Positions 51,308 to 59,940 of a stretch of 64,000 nt of DNA are shown in pieces (position 1 is the first letter of the stretch; each line of letters begins with the position of its first letter). Source of the stretch: Patescibacteria group bacterium (GTDB taxonomy: Bacteria; Patescibacteriota; Saccharimonadia; Saccharimonadales; UBA4665); contig JARXKN010000001.1 of assembly GCA_030271625.1 (NCBI GenBank), positions 434,001 to 498,000 of the forward strand. Reading direction: 5' to 3'. The notes beneath the pieces are model-generated. The model saw only the letters and a program-made list of their open reading frames with translations, was not told the DNA's origin and ran no database searches. A program made the position numbers and the translations under genes.

Positions 51308-51703
51308 CTAGGGAGTTATTTTACCGATTAAGTAATCTTGGAGCAGGCTGTTTGCGTTAGGAGAATGACCACCGCCAAAAGATTGGTCTTTCGTGTCGAA
51401 GGCCCGGGTTGCCTCAGTACCACAGTAGGTGAGTATGGTGTTGGCTCCGCCAGGATGTTGCGACAAAAAATTTGTGACATCATACACAGTATTATTGATT
51501 ATTAGCCAACAGCTGTCCAAGGTATGGTGTTGCCTGACGGCAGCGACGGTGTACGACTGACTCGGATTGGCAGTGGCTTGGGCTGGTGCCGGTCGGCGAG
51601 CTATCTCATTGTCGTTGGATTGCTTTTGCAGCCCGCCGGCCACAAATACATAGCCAACCGCGATAATGTAAATAGCTAACACAGTTGCTAATAATTTCTT
51701 CAT
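51308..51703 (-). CDS. membrane-anchored cytochrome b5-like heme protein
   Basis: A 131-residue protein: N-terminal anchor (about 3-23), a linker (30-52), then a cytochrome b5 fold. Axial heme ligands are H83 in the HPGG motif (FLSQHPGGANTILTYCG) and H113 (GGHSPNANSL). One-electron carrier outside the membrane. Its ATG overlaps the stop of the ferric-reductase gene by 4 bp, so the two are made together and the domain is its likely electron acceptor. The earlier in-frame start at 51799 lies inside that gene. Confidence 0.9.
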   Translation of the reverse strand: MKKLLATVLAIYIIAVGYVFVAGGLQKQSNDNEIARRPAPAQATANPSQSYTVAAVRQHHTLDSCWLIINNTVYDVTNFLSQHPGGANTILTYCGTEATRAFDTKDQSFGGGHSPNANSLLQDYLIGKITP

Positions 51704-52998
51704 GACAGAACAAACTCCTCGGTAAAAATACAGTTTCTCGGTACGGTTTCGGCTAGCAGCTGCTGGCGTACTGTTTTGAGCATGCCAGCTGGACCACACA
51801 CTAAGAAATCGGTATGTTTGGCATTTGTGCCGGCTAGGTAGTCACTGGCTTTCGGCCGCCCCTGGATATAGGTAAAGACGGGTAAGACCTTAAAGTTAGG
51901 CTGCTGTTTGCTGATAGCTTCCAGTTCGTTTAAAAAAATCGCTTCATTTTTGTTACGGATGATGTAGTACAGCGTTATGTGGTGGTGCAGGCTACTATCA
52001 AGACTGCGGGCCATTGCTAAAAACGGCGTGATGCCGATACCACCCGATATCCAGACCTGGTGCAACCGATGAGCTTTAGTAAAAGAAAAGTTACCGTATG
52101 GTCCTTCGAGCCGGGCCGGATCGCCGACTGTAAGGGTGTCCAGGGAAGTGGTGTAATCGCCGACATGCTTCATACAGAATCTAACCCGACGGTCACTTGA
52201 TCCGGAGCTGATGGTAAAGGGGTGTACTTCAGCGGCCATACTGCGCCCAGGGAAGCTCACATAGCAAAACTGGCCCGCGAAACGCTGCATCGCTCCATCA
52301 ATCGGCTTGAGCCACACTTCAGTTATAGCGCTATGGTTAATAACCTCGTCGACAAGGTAATCATATGGTCGGTGCAGGGCTCGTCTGAAAACAGATCGGT
52401 AGGTGTACAACCCAGCCGCCAAGCTGCCGAGGATGATCATGTAGGCCAATAATGGTTTGATCGCCCGGAGGTCCGAACTACCAACAAAGAAGGCATGAAA
52501 GCCTCCGAAAAATATGGCCGCACCCAGTAAGCGCATGGCGATGATGAACCATTCATAGCGGATTGTGAAATACATAGTTAACACCACTAACCCGGTCATG
52601 GCCACCAGCGTCATCTTGGCAATCGTTAATGGAATGTCCGAAGATGGCAGCAGAAACTGATAGCCACTGGCTAGCGAAATCAGGCTGAACTTTAAGGTGA
52701 GTAATCCGGAATGAATCAGCAGGAATATAATTACCCATCCGCCCGTCAGGTGGTGTGTTCGGTACATATTATCAAGTCCAAAAAAGATTCGATCAAGCAA
52801 CTTGAGTCGGGCGCTGATAATTATGTTAACTGCCAACAGGCTGAGGGCAATCAAGCCGGCAAGTTTGGCAGCGGCATCGATCCATTCGGAGGTTGATTGC
52901 AGCTGGATGGCGGCAGGTTTGGCCAGCCACCAGATGAGAGCCGGAGCCAGGGCCGGTACGATAATAAATAACCATCGAATATAGATACGCTTCACCAA
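51700..52998 (-). CDS. ferric reductase-like flavocytochrome
   Basis: A 432-residue protein of the ferric reductase/NADPH oxidase superfamily. Residues 1-215: six membrane segments with heme-ligand histidines (TYRTHHLTGG, LLIHSGLL, GGFHAFFVG). Then an FAD-binding barrel (FAGQFCYVSF, then EVHPFTISS) and an NAD(P)-binding half (WISGGIGITPFLAMARSL, FLVCGPAGMLKTV). It moves electrons from cytoplasmic NAD(P)H through FAD and hemes to the outside. The overlapping cytochrome b5 gene is the probable partner. Final acceptor (Fe3+, O2, copper) unknown. Confidence 0.92.
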   Translation of the reverse strand: MVKRIYIRWLFIIVPALAPALIWWLAKPAAIQLQSTSEWIDAAAKLAGLIALSLLAVNIIISARLKLLDRIFFGLDNMYRTHHLTGGWVIIFLLIHSGLLTLKFSLISLASGYQFLLPSSDIPLTIAKMTLVAMTGLVVLTMYFTIRYEWFIIAMRLLGAAIFFGGFHAFFVGSSDLRAIKPLLAYMIILGSLAAGLYTYRSVFRRALHRPYDYLVDEVINHSAITEVWLKPIDGAMQRFAGQFCYVSFPGRSMAAEVHPFTISSGSSDRRVRFCMKHVGDYTTSLDTLTVGDPARLEGPYGNFSFTKAHRLHQVWISGGIGITPFLAMARSLDSSLHHHITLYYIIRNKNEAIFLNELEAISKQQPNFKVLPVFTYIQGRPKASDYLAGTNAKHTDFLVCGPAGMLKTVRQQLLAETVPRNCIFTEEFVLS

Positions 52999-53102
52999 AG
53001 ACTGCTTTCCTGTAGGTTATGGGTTGCTAGTAAAGTATGACGGATGCCGGTGCGATTTGTCTATGACCCGAATCACCCGCCAGATTTGTAGCCGGCCGAA
53101 GT

Positions 53103-53717
53103 CTAAAACGGTTGTCGAATAATGCTCTTCAGCTTAGCTGGATCAGACCGCCGGGGGTCCCCCAGGTAGATTTCATGGTGGTGCTTAGTAGTTTCATCGA
53201 GTCTACCGCCTTGCTGTTTTATAAAACTGTGCAAGTTTTGAATGGTCGGACCTTCCGCAGCGTACGGGCCGACGTAGAGTACTTGGGCAGCCCGGCCCTC
53301 GTCGTAGGCCGTAAAGCGCAGTTTAGCCAGAGAGGCCGGGGCATGCTTTTCGGCAACTTTCTGAACTGCCTGGTTAAAGAGTTCCTCAGTCACGACATCA
53401 GGCTGCATAATCATCGCCGTCCACAGCCAGTTGCTTTTGTCTTGAGGGTCAAAATCTGCCATGTCCTCTGTCCACCACAAGCCTTCCAACGGCATAACGC
53501 TAAAATCATGGCCATAACTAAGCTTACTGGTGAACTTTATAGCGTAAGCAACCGGATAGAGGGTCTGAATCGCATCGTGGTATGCCTGACTGGTGTTGGG
53601 ATCGCCCCGGCCATTAATCGATATAAAGTTCATCTTTGGCACTTGTACCACAACCGGCCGATCAACTCGTCCGCTGTAGAGGTGCTTAAACTGCTGTTTA
53701 TAATCGACTTTAGCCAT
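53103..53717 (-). CDS. GyrI-like small-molecule-binding protein
   Basis: A 204-residue protein of the GyrI-like/SOUL group: MNFISINGRGDPNTSQAYHD, LYPVAYAIKF, MPLEGLWWTEDM, NWLWTAMIMQPDVVTEELF and ILYVGPYA-type strand (here VLYVGPYAAEGPTI). Such domains bind drugs or small molecules and sometimes have hydrolase activity. Start is ATG 53717 with GAGGTAAG upstream, rather than 53768. Confidence 0.9.
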   Translation of the reverse strand: MAKVDYKQQFKHLYSGRVDRPVVVQVPKMNFISINGRGDPNTSQAYHDAIQTLYPVAYAIKFTSKLSYGHDFSVMPLEGLWWTEDMADFDPQDKSNWLWTAMIMQPDVVTEELFNQAVQKVAEKHAPASLAKLRFTAYDEGRAAQVLYVGPYAAEGPTIQNLHSFIKQQGGRLDETTKHHHEIYLGDPRRSDPAKLKSIIRQPF

Positions 53718-53842
53718 TATCTTACCTCGTCTATGGGGTACTATAAGTGGCTGCTGTTTAGCTGGCAATGATTCTGGTCACACATCAGAACACAACCTAA
53801 TAGTGTGGACCGACCGCTAATAATCCTATAGTGAATCTGAAA

Positions 53843-54016
53843 CTAGACGGTTATTTGGAGGTTTACGCCCAGCAGGAGTAGTGGCCAGAGCACGACAGCT
53901 AAGATGGCTGAAAGGAGATGTGAAATTGATCCGAGATCGCCCAGATAACCGCGGTTACTAGCCACAATAAATCCAATAATAATGTATATGATAGTACCTA
54001 ATGAATAACGTCCCAC
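53843..54016 (-). CDS. 57-residue small membrane protein
   Basis: GTG start, preceded by AAAGGGG, encoding two membrane segments: SLGTIIYIIIGFIVASNRGY and LLSAILAVVLWPLLLLGVNL. The AxLAVxLWPLLLLGxNL end is a recognisable signature of small uncharacterised membrane proteins in CPR and Actinobacteria. It fills the otherwise empty gap between 53769 and 54131. Function unknown. Confidence 0.75.
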   Translation of the reverse strand: MGRYSLGTIIYIIIGFIVASNRGYLGDLGSISHLLSAILAVVLWPLLLLGVNLQITV

Positions 54017-54131
54017 AATCAACCCCTTTGATTTGTCTGTTTACTGTTAGTTTGAGTATGCGCCGCCAGGACGATTATTTCAATCGGTGGAATTGCGGTG
54101 TTTGTATAAAGATTCGACTGTAACGGTCGAT

Positions 54132-54632
54132 TTAATCTTTATGATTGTCGGAGATTATGGGCTTAAATAGGGCATCTACAAAATGCTCAGTTTGCTCATA
54201 AAAGCTCGGGCGTTTTGCCTTTTCTTGCTTAATTGTGTCGTGCAATTTGTGCATAACAGGGTGTACTTCCAGTTCCGCCAGCAGTTTTTTGAACTCATCA
54301 TCTAAGGCCGCCAACTCGTTGTCTGCTAGTGTTTCTAAGCCGATGAAAGTATCACGCGCTTTTTTATCAGCAATTATTAACTCGTTTAGTTTTAGTTGAA
54401 TCGCTTTACTGTCTCGGAACTGCGTATTTTGGATAGAAAATACCATAATAAAAATGACGACGTCGGTAATGACGGTAATAGTTATCAGCCAGGTGTTGGA
54501 AAAATGATAATAAGGCCCAGTAGCCAGCCAGACGAGTACGGCTAAAATCGATAGTAAAAAAGCGTTGGTTGAGCTAGCTAAACGAGATACCGTAACCGAT
54601 ATTCTCTGTAGTTTGTTTTTTGTCTGATACAT
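54132..54632 (-). CDS. low-affinity iron permease-family protein
   Basis: A 166-residue protein. Two membrane segments (about 21-38 and 48-66), with SSTNAFLLSILAVLVWLATG, then VITDVVIFIMVFSIQNTQFRD followed by a long helix (KAIQLKLNELI). This is the signature of the low-affinity iron permease family (IQNTQNRDxxAxxxKLDELI). The actual transport role of the bacterial members is unproven. It is near the ferric reductase, a suggestive pairing. Confidence 0.9.
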   Translation of the reverse strand: MYQTKNKLQRISVTVSRLASSTNAFLLSILAVLVWLATGPYYHFSNTWLITITVITDVVIFIMVFSIQNTQFRDSKAIQLKLNELIIADKKARDTFIGLETLADNELAALDDEFKKLLAELEVHPVMHKLHDTIKQEKAKRPSFYEQTEHFVDALFKPIISDNHKD

Positions 54633-54718
54633 CTAGTAATTAGTATAGCGGAAAGTCATATTAATATGTACGCACGCGCCAGTGCTAGACTAGAAGGAGT
54701 AATAAATAGGAGGCAATC

Positions 54719-55219
54719 ATGCAACAAGTTACTCCCTGTATCTGGTTTGAAACTAATGCTGAGGAGGCCATGAACTTTTATGTTTCAGCCTTTCCTAACT
54801 CTAAAATCCATCACATAGAGCGCTATGCTGGCGGCCAGGGTATACCCGGCGAGGATGAGCTCAAAGGCAAAGTTCTGACTGGTATTTTTGAAGTCTACGG
54901 CCTAAAAATGATGTGCCTCGATGGCGGTCCTGTGTTTAAACCCGGCGGCAACATTTCGTTGGCGGTGGAGTTTGATACTCAGGAAGAGATTGATGCTGTC
55001 TGGGATAAATTAATGGACGGTGGCACACCCCAGCAATGCGGCTGGATTAGCGATAAATTTGGTACTACTTGGCAGATTACGCCCAAGGCTCTGGGAGAAA
55101 TGATGAGTGATGCCTCAGCAACGCCCGAGCAAAAACAGGCCTTAATGGCCGCCATGATGCCGATGGTTAAGCTGGACTTACCGAAGCTCCAAGCTGCGTT
55201 CCAAACAGCTGCTAGCTAG
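54719..55219 (+). CDS. VOC-family protein (PhnB/3-demethylubiquinone-like)
   Basis: A 166-residue VOC protein: TPCIWFETNAEEAMNFYVSA, GIFEVYGLKMMCLDGGP, FKPGGNISLAVEF and CGWISDKFGTTWQITP. This is the PhnB-like group, sometimes annotated as 3-demethylubiquinone methyltransferase, but the real activity is unknown. AGGAGG precedes the ATG. It overlaps the convergent reductase gene by 8 bp. Confidence 0.93.
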   Translation: MQQVTPCIWFETNAEEAMNFYVSAFPNSKIHHIERYAGGQGIPGEDELKGKVLTGIFEVYGLKMMCLDGGPVFKPGGNISLAVEFDTQEEIDAVWDKLMDGGTPQQCGWISDKFGTTWQITPKALGEMMSDASATPEQKQALMAAMMPMVKLDLPKLQAAFQTAAS

Positions 55220-55757
55220 TGACCGTATAAGTAATGCTGGTTCGGTATGAGGTTGTTGCTTCAACTTTAGTGCGTTCAAGGTTGATGCGTTTGGTGTCAA
55301 TATGTTCAAACAGTTGTAGCCCTTTTCCGAGCAGCACAGGCATAACATCAATCTGCAATTCGTCACACAGACCGGCATTAAGGCACTGTTGGATGGTGCT
55401 GGCACCACCGATTATCTGAACATCTTTGTCACCGGCCGCAGCTTTAGCTTGCGCGACCGCACTTTCAACGCCATCGGTCACAAAAGTAAAGGATAACTTG
55501 CCGTTTCCGGGCGGAAACTTTTCAGGAGGAGTGTGAGTCAGTACAAAAATCGGCGTTTGGAATTCGTAATCGTCATTAGCCCACAAGAATGGGTTAGCCA
55601 TCTCATAGACGCGGCGGCCCATAATCGCAGCTCCGGTATTTTCAATCATCTGTTTGAAAGATGCAGTTTCTAGGAGTGCTTCAAAATCTGGATTAACCTT
55701 ATCGGCATCGATGTAGCCATCCAGAGACATAGTCATACCGGCAATTACTTTTCCCAT
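55212..55757 (-). CDS. RibD C-terminal/DHFR-like reductase
   Basis: A 181-residue protein: MGKVIAGMTMSLDGYIDADK, AAIMGRRVYEMANPF, PIFVLTHTPPEK, VQIIGGASTIQQCLNAGLCD and QIDVMPVLLGKGLQLFEHI. Stand-alone RibD_C/DHFR-like reductase, NAD(P)H-dependent, substrate unknown; related to the partial gene at the left edge. TATACT (55764-55769, minus strand) ends 6 nt before the ATG with no ribosome-binding site: leaderless. Confidence 0.93.
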   Translation of the reverse strand: MGKVIAGMTMSLDGYIDADKVNPDFEALLETASFKQMIENTGAAIMGRRVYEMANPFLWANDDYEFQTPIFVLTHTPPEKFPPGNGKLSFTFVTDGVESAVAQAKAAAGDKDVQIIGGASTIQQCLNAGLCDELQIDVMPVLLGKGLQLFEHIDTKRINLERTKVEATTSYRTSITYTVTS

Positions 55758-55821
55758 GCAGAAAGTATAGCAAACCTATGCGATTCCGACTGAGAGGCAG
55801 ATTCCGCAATCAGGTATGTAG

Positions 55822-56310
55822 CTACGGTAGATCTAACTCCCGTATTTCGCAGAACTTGGGGATTAATTTCTTTTCTTGGTGAATATTGAGCACGTTGCAT
55901 AAGCCAGCAATAACTAACCCGTGGGTTATCCAGATTGGCTCGGTAGGTGGCGCCGCGAGAATATCTTCGGCAGCCGTCAGTGCCTCGACCGGGAGGAAGT
56001 TTTGATCGAGTAGTCCTCGCAAGTGCGGCAGAGTAATACCGTGAGACACTTCATTTAATACGGCATACCGATTCACAATTTTGAAGCCGGCTTTTTGGGC
56101 AGTCTCTTGAGTTCGGCGGAGGTTAGAAACAGCAATGGTGGTAGTAGCCGGGTCAACAGAGTATTCGGCAGTAAGCTTTGCACCCAAGGCTTCGGCCTGG
56201 CGTACACCTAGCTCCATAAGTGCAGCTTCCATACTAGCAAAAGCTAAGGTGCCGATATTGTTGCGGTTATTAGCCTCTGAAAGGGCGTGGCGGATAACGA
56301 GAACTGACAT
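55822..56310 (-). CDS. histidine phosphatase-family protein
   Basis: A 162-residue phosphoglycerate-mutase-like protein. VLVIRHALSEANNRN holds the catalytic His (RHA in place of the usual RHG), VSNLRRTQETA the second Arg, LNEVSHG the acid region and PIWITHGLVI the late His. Phosphatase of unknown substrate. TATTAT (56317-56322, minus strand) ends 6 nt before the ATG: leaderless. Confidence 0.9.
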   Translation of the reverse strand: MSVLVIRHALSEANNRNNIGTLAFASMEAALMELGVRQAEALGAKLTAEYSVDPATTTIAVSNLRRTQETAQKAGFKIVNRYAVLNEVSHGITLPHLRGLLDQNFLPVEALTAAEDILAAPPTEPIWITHGLVIAGLCNVLNIHQEKKLIPKFCEIRELDLP

Positions 56311-56370
56311 AGTGGAATAATATCAGAGGCTATTTGTAATTGATAATGCTTGTGTTTGGCTGGTTTGGAC

Positions 56371-56976
56371 TTAACACTTCTCTAAAGCTAGTGTGAACCA
56401 GTCAGTGTGCCCAATTGTTTGATGAGTTTCATACACCGGCTTGAATCCAGGACCGGCTAGACGCTTTACATCGTTACTGTTATAGAAATAGAACATCCTC
56501 TGCCCGTAGTCATCATTTTTTACTTCTTCAGTATATTCGGGTCGCTCTTTCATAGAAATATAATAAATACCGCCGTCCGTGAGGGCCTCGTGCCCCTTCA
56601 TGAAAACTGCAGGTAGGATGTCCCTACTAACATGGAGTAGTGAAGCGAAAGCAAATATAGCATTTAGACGCTGAGGGTAGGTATAAGAGGTAGCGTGGGC
56701 TTCGACAAACGAAGCGTTAGGAAGTCTTTGTCGGGCGATGGCAAGCAATGAAGCTGAAGGATCGACGCCTTCATACCAACCAACCCGTTTATTTATTTCA
56801 ACGGCGTCTCTGCCGTCGCCGCAGCCAATCTCCACAACTCGAGCATCATCAGCGCCATGAGCTAAGGTTAGCCCTCTTTCGATATCGTCAGTCCGTGGTC
56901 CAATCCCTTGAAAGTACTCAGCCAGTTGCTCGGCTGAAGTATTGTAAGTTTGCAATGTTTTTTCGTGCCATTCCAT
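56371..56976 (-). CDS. class I SAM-dependent methyltransferase
   Basis: A 201-residue Rossmann methyltransferase. VVEIGCGDGRDAVEINKRV is motif I, YEGVDPSASLLAIARQRL motif II, LNAIFAFASLLHV the motif IV region. No further domain; substrate unknown. No strong ribosome-binding site before the ATG, but a clean -10 at the usual leaderless spacing is not evident either. Confidence 0.9.
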   Translation of the reverse strand: MEWHEKTLQTYNTSAEQLAEYFQGIGPRTDDIERGLTLAHGADDARVVEIGCGDGRDAVEINKRVGWYEGVDPSASLLAIARQRLPNASFVEAHATSYTYPQRLNAIFAFASLLHVSRDILPAVFMKGHEALTDGGIYYISMKERPEYTEEVKNDDYGQRMFYFYNSNDVKRLAGPGFKPVYETHQTIGHTDWFTLALEKC

Positions 56977-57019
56977 GGCTATATATTGCTACAGTAATAC
57001 GGATTTAACAAGAAAAAAC

Positions 57020-57304
57020 CTACCGTTTAAAGAACCCTAGTATCAGCACCAACATTACGATTACTCCCAGCAGTTTTCTAAAATAATTTACGCCTTGGGT
57101 TATTTCTAGGAAGGCCCAGGTAAAAAGGAAGGCTTTACTGACATTGTCGAAGCCACTTTTATACGGTGACTTATTAATTGGTAAAGACAAGATTTTGAAT
57201 GCTAGCCAGCCGTAGAGCGGGATGTTTGGCCATTGCCAAATTACAATTCGACCTTGGTGGTCTTTGAAAAAATGCCTAGGCTTGATGCCTTCATGAGTCG
57301 TCAT
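57020..57304 (-). CDS. small membrane protein of unknown function
   Basis: A 94-residue protein, MTTHEGIKPRHFFKDHQGRI..., with a conserved-looking IVIWQWPNIPLYGWLAFKIL segment and two or three membrane segments (YGWLAFKILSL, AFLFTWAFLEITQG, LLGVIVMLVLILGFF). Probably conserved in Saccharibacteria, from memory. Start is the second ATG (57304): TACAGT (57311-57316, minus strand) ends exactly 6 nt upstream of it and overlaps the first ATG's expected leader. Confidence 0.75.
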   Translation of the reverse strand: MTTHEGIKPRHFFKDHQGRIVIWQWPNIPLYGWLAFKILSLPINKSPYKSGFDNVSKAFLFTWAFLEITQGVNYFRKLLGVIVMLVLILGFFKR

Positions 57305-57394
57305 GGCCATACTGTAGCAAACCCCACACAGTGCTGGTGTAAGCTATCTAACGAGGATAGTTTCGACATGTCGGCGTCAGAGCATGGTAGCCGT

Positions 57395-58030
57395 CTAGAG
57401 TTGGCGGGTGAACACGATGAGGCGCTTGCTAAAGCTATTGCTGCCCTTAATGACATTGCCGGTACAGGTGATCAGGTTGAGGCCAGGGTGGGTGGCATCG
57501 ACTGGCGCCAGGGCAGCAGCCATGTCGACATTGGCGGCATCGTAGACTTGCTTGCGGACAACTTGGTAGCTGAACACTTTACCATCGCCGCGCTCAATTT
57601 GGATGGTGTCACCGGCAACTAAGTCTTTAAGATGATAAAACACGCCATTGGTTGTCCAAGACGAAACATGGCCGTCGACTAGCATTGCGCCGTTGCTACC
57701 TGGTTTCGAACTAGCGGTATACCAGCCAACGTCGTAGACATTGGCTGGTGAGCGCAGCTGATTATCGGCTGTCAGGCCGAGGGCCCTTACTCGGGACTTA
57801 ACACCAAATTTCGTGATTGAAAGGTATTTGGGCAACTGGGGCGGGACACTATATGTATCGATTTCCGCAGTCGTCGGCCGATTAGTTTTAGGAGCGTTTG
57901 GCGGTGGTTTGTTAAACACTGCGGTGCCAATGCCTAAGGTCTGCGAGGCAAGGATTAGGATTAAGCCGACAGTTAAAACTGCCAAGCCAATCGACACATA
58001 GCGTAATCGTCTGCGCCCGTTCACGGTCAT
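57395..58030 (-). CDS. class F sortase
   Basis: A 211-residue transpeptidase: N-terminal membrane anchor (about 11-32), Pro-rich linker, then a sortase barrel (about 66-210). Catalytic residues H121 (MLVDGHVSSWT), C189 (LNLITCTGN) and R203 (FSKRLIVFT) are visible. LSITKFGVKSRVRALGL at the start of the barrel is typical of class E/F. It starts 5 nt after the stop of an APDTG-tagged propeller gene, so enzyme and substrate are one operon. It anchors proteins to the cell wall. Confidence 0.93.
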   Translation of the reverse strand: MTVNGRRRLRYVSIGLAVLTVGLILILASQTLGIGTAVFNKPPPNAPKTNRPTTAEIDTYSVPPQLPKYLSITKFGVKSRVRALGLTADNQLRSPANVYDVGWYTASSKPGSNGAMLVDGHVSSWTTNGVFYHLKDLVAGDTIQIERGDGKVFSYQVVRKQVYDAANVDMAAALAPVDATHPGLNLITCTGNVIKGSNSFSKRLIVFTRQL

Positions 58031-58035
58031 TGCTG

Positions 58036-59259
58036 TTACTTAGAAATGGTTATGGCAACAGGGCTGCGGCGGTGCAAACGGTAGGAGTAGAACGAAGCCA
58101 AGGCCGTCAGCGGGATGAGTGGGAGCAGGGTGAAGAGCACGCGGGCTGATGAGGCGGGCGCAGCGTAGCCGGTGTCGGGCGCTGTCGGGGTCGTCACAGC
58201 GCTGGTAGGCGTAACACTTGACGATGGAGCAGTGACCGTCGGGGTCGGGGTTGGGGTTGGTGCGGCAGCGACGTTCAAACCACTGACTACGCCAACCTTA
58301 CTTCCGGCCTGTTCGGTGAACCATATTTGGTTATTAGGGCCGTTAGTGATGCCGAGAGGCGCGCTGGCGGCAGTCGGAATCGTGAAATTAGTCACGACAC
58401 CCGCTGTTGTCAGCTTACTCACGGTGTTGCTGGAGAAGCCGGTGAACCACAAATTGCCATCAGGCCCTGCGGTGATATTGAATGGATTAGTGCCAGCCGC
58501 GATGGGGTATTCGGTCATAACCCCACTGGTGGTCACTTTAGTGATGGTATCACTGCTGAATTCAGTCACCCACAAATTGCCATCCGGGCCAGTAACGATG
58601 TCATTAGGATTACTGCCGGCGGTAGGTGTTGAAAATTCGGTGATAACCCCGGCGGTGGTGATCTTGCTGATCTTGTTGGTACTTTGCTCGGTGAACCACA
58701 AATTGCCATCAGGCCCGACGGTAATACCGGTAGGTGCACTACCTGGGGCCAGAGGATATTCGGTGATAACCCCGGCGGTGGTGATCTTGCCAATGTTATT
58801 GCCATTGGTCTCGGTAAACCACAAATTGCCATCCGGGCCAGTAACGATATCGTAGGGCGAGCTATTGACGGTCGGCGAGCTGTATTCAGTAATAACCCCG
58901 GCGGTGGTGATCTTACCAACTTTATTGGCGGTACCGTTATATTCGGTGAACCACAAATTGCCATCAGGCCCATTGGTTATAGATAGGAGGCCGCTGACGG
59001 CACTAACCGGGCCATACTCGGCCAGGACAGTACCACTTGGTGACATTTTGACGATTTTGTCCTGACCGCCCTCCAGAACCCACAAATTGCCATCGGGTCC
59101 AGTCGTAACGTCGAACGGCGAACCGGCACCGGACGGCAGATTATATTCACTGATTGTCTCTAGGGCGGCTGCTGTTTGGCCAGATACAAGCGTAACCAGT
59201 AGGGTGACAGCCAATAATTTGGGCGCTATGCCCCGTGCAAACATTTTTATATTTTTCAT
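58036..59259 (-). CDS. secreted seven-bladed propeller (Vgb-like) with APDTG sorting signal
   Basis: A 407-residue secreted protein. Signal peptide (about 1-32), seven blades with GPDGNLWFTE-type repeats every 42 residues (six GPDGNLW copies plus GPNNQIW), a Pro/Thr linker (about 325-360), then APDTGYAAP, a hydrophobic segment and a basic tail (YRLHRRSP). The propeller resembles virginiamycin B lyase and SMP-30-like folds, but a surface-binding role is as likely as lyase activity. It is the cognate substrate of the sortase directly downstream. TATAAT and GAGGAAA precede the start. Confidence 0.92.
   Translation of the reverse strand: MKNIKMFARGIAPKLLAVTLLVTLVSGQTAAALETISEYNLPSGAGSPFDVTTGPDGNLWVLEGGQDKIVKMSPSGTVLAEYGPVSAVSGLLSITNGPDGNLWFTEYNGTANKVGKITTAGVITEYSSPTVNSSPYDIVTGPDGNLWFTETNGNNIGKITTAGVITEYPLAPGSAPTGITVGPDGNLWFTEQSTNKISKITTAGVITEFSTPTAGSNPNDIVTGPDGNLWVTEFSSDTITKVTTSGVMTEYPIAAGTNPFNITAGPDGNLWFTGFSSNTVSKLTTAGVVTNFTIPTAASAPLGITNGPNNQIWFTEQAGSKVGVVSGLNVAAAPTPTPTPTVTAPSSSVTPTSAVTTPTAPDTGYAAPASSARVLFTLLPLIPLTALASFYSYRLHRRSPVAITISK
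58441..59097. repeat. 126-bp tandem repeats coding for propeller blades
   Basis: AACCACAAATTGCCATC recurs near 58445, 58567, 58693, 58819, 58945 and 59071, the last five exactly 126 bp apart (42 codons, one blade). Three or more neighbouring units are highly similar over most of their length, for example GGTGATAACCCCGGCGGTGG, suggesting recent duplication or gene conversion. Confidence 0.9.
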
Positions 59260-59357
59260 GTGTGTTTTTCCTCGCTTTACCTAATTATAGCAGTATTAGT
59301 TTGACTGCTGCAATTACCAGAACTACTGCCAGAATAACCCAGCAAGCCGACACCTCC

Positions 59358-59804
59358 TTAATGGCTCATCATTTCATCCATATTGTGGGTGTTTGTGCTG
59401 GATGAAGTGCTATAGCCCCATTGAGTTTGCCAAGCTTTCATTTCGTTTATCTCTTTTGTTTGCGCAGAAACGATATCGTTTGCCAGACTCTTAACTTCGT
59501 CATGCTTTGCATTTTGCTTAGCAAGGTTAGCCATATCAATTGCGCCTTGATGGTGGGCGATCATTTCACTAATAAATGCTTTATCAAAATCATCGCCGGT
59601 TTTATTTTTGAGCGACGTAGTCATATTGCTCATCGACATGTCGGCGTCATCCATCAAGCCGTGGCTAGTGCTGTAGGTATGCATTCCCATGATTCTCATC
59701 ATGCTTGGATGGTTATTGTTAACGGCGTAGGCTCCACTAAAGCCGGTAATAATTGCACCAGCCAGTAGGCCTATAACACCGTATAATATTGCTTTTTTTT
59801 GCAT
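59358..59804 (-). CDS. DUF305 protein
   Basis: A 148-residue exported protein. N-terminal anchor (about 1-27, LYGVIGLLAGAIITGFSGAY), then DUF305: DDFDKAFISEMIAHHQGAID, MANLAKQNAKHDEVKSLANDI, TKEINEMKAWQ. The Met/His-rich composition (MMRIMGMH, MSMSNM, NMDEMMSH) suggests copper binding, as DUF305 proteins often sit near copper genes. Start is ATG 59804 with AAGGGGGA upstream, rather than 59831. Confidence 0.9.
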   Translation of the reverse strand: MQKKAILYGVIGLLAGAIITGFSGAYAVNNNHPSMMRIMGMHTYSTSHGLMDDADMSMSNMTTSLKNKTGDDFDKAFISEMIAHHQGAIDMANLAKQNAKHDEVKSLANDIVSAQTKEINEMKAWQTQWGYSTSSSTNTHNMDEMMSH

Positions 59805-59940
59805 CAGTTCCCCCTTACTTATTGACCACACACCTTCTATTCTAAATAGGGGAAGGGGGTATTACAATGACCCTGGTCACATAGCTCGGCCATAATGGAA
59901 TATTGACAGAATTTAAGGATGGGTACATTATATACTTCAT

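Noticed and set aside
53112-53771. Long plus-strand frame (about 219 codons) opposite the GyrI-like gene
   Set aside because: The minus-strand protein matches a known family throughout; the plus frame is its antisense shadow.
59285-59352. Tiny hydrophobic peptide (minus strand) before the propeller gene
   Set aside because: The only in-frame GTG overlaps its own Shine-Dalgarno site and the peptide has just 22 residues; not enough to call a gene.
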